Positions 5,854 to 5,916 of a stretch of 5,916 nucleotides of DNA are shown here, one piece after another. Each line of letters starts with the position of its first letter. Position 1 is the first letter of the stretch. The position numbers and the translations under genes were made by a program. Under the pieces are notes generated by a model. It was not told the DNA's origin. It saw only the letters and a list, made by a program, of their open reading frames with translations, and did not search any database. The stretch is taken from positions 1 through 5,916 of the forward strand of contig SKHV01000390.1 in NCBI GenBank assembly GCA_007116765.1, written 5' to 3'. This stretch comes from Prolixibacteraceae bacterium (GTDB lineage Bacteria; Bacteroidota; Bacteroidia; Bacteroidales; Prolixibacteraceae).

Positions 5854-5916
5854 ATGAGTGAAGGAGTACGTTATATCGGTCGTCAGTATACTGACAGTCC
5901 GTCTTGGAAAAAATTA
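5854..5916 (+). CDS. 5' end of an unrecognised gene (cut by window edge)
   Basis: An ATG followed by 20 sense codons runs off the window; the visible protein starts MSEGVRYIGRQY and continues through TDSPSWKKL. AAAGGA at 5842-5847 lies six bases before the ATG, the best Shine-Dalgarno-like sequence in the window, which supports this as a real start. There is no signal peptide in the visible part. I do not recognise the family from 21 residues. It follows the GH57-like gene on the same strand after 164 nt and may have its own promoter, so it need not belong to the glucan operon. Confidence 0.6.
   Translation, partial: MSEGVRYIGRQYTDSPSWKKL

Overview
The window looks like a chromosomal segment of a Bacteroidota bacterium, probably a Bacteroidales- or Marinilabiliales-like member. 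The evidence is the gene content (a GSCFA-domain protein, and a glycogen-synthase-like GT4 next to a GH57 protein of the type common in that phylum), the AT-rich intergenic DNA, the lack of Shine-Dalgarno sequences before most genes, and promoter boxes resembling the Bacteroidota TAnnTTTG -7 element. This assignment rests on recognised protein families; no database search was possible.

Left arm (12-1901, minus strand): a TatD-family metal-dependent hydrolase is followed by a cytoplasmic type I L-asparaginase (ansA). Each has its own TACATTTG box shortly before the start codon, so they may be transcribed separately as well as together. Both proteins are full length and keep their active-site motifs.

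Divergent intergenic region (1902-2110): it separates the two arms and holds candidate promoters facing both ways. It also holds a perfect 12-bp inverted repeat with a 17-nt spacer (1968-2008) and a 12-bp palindrome over the TatD-family start codon (1900-1911).

Right arm (2111-5689, plus strand): a GSCFA-domain protein (SGNH-hydrolase-like), then a GT4 glycosyltransferase of the bacteroidotal glycogen-synthase type, then a GH57 protein whose ATG overlaps the GT4 stop codon. The GT4 keeps its catalytic E-x7-E motif. The GH57 protein keeps the family scaffold and most of its length but has lost both catalytic carboxylates: Gly146 stands where the nucleophile Glu belongs and Asn242 where the acid/base Asp belongs. 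It also has substitutions in three other conserved regions. It is best read as a pseudoenzyme translationally coupled to an apparently active glucan synthase, and is the most interesting item here.

Right edge: a 164-nt AT-rich spacer with TTTTGCAAAA-centred symmetry precedes the first 21 codons of another plus-strand gene that I do not recognise. I see no tRNA, rRNA, CRISPR array, insertion sequence or clear Rho-independent terminator.
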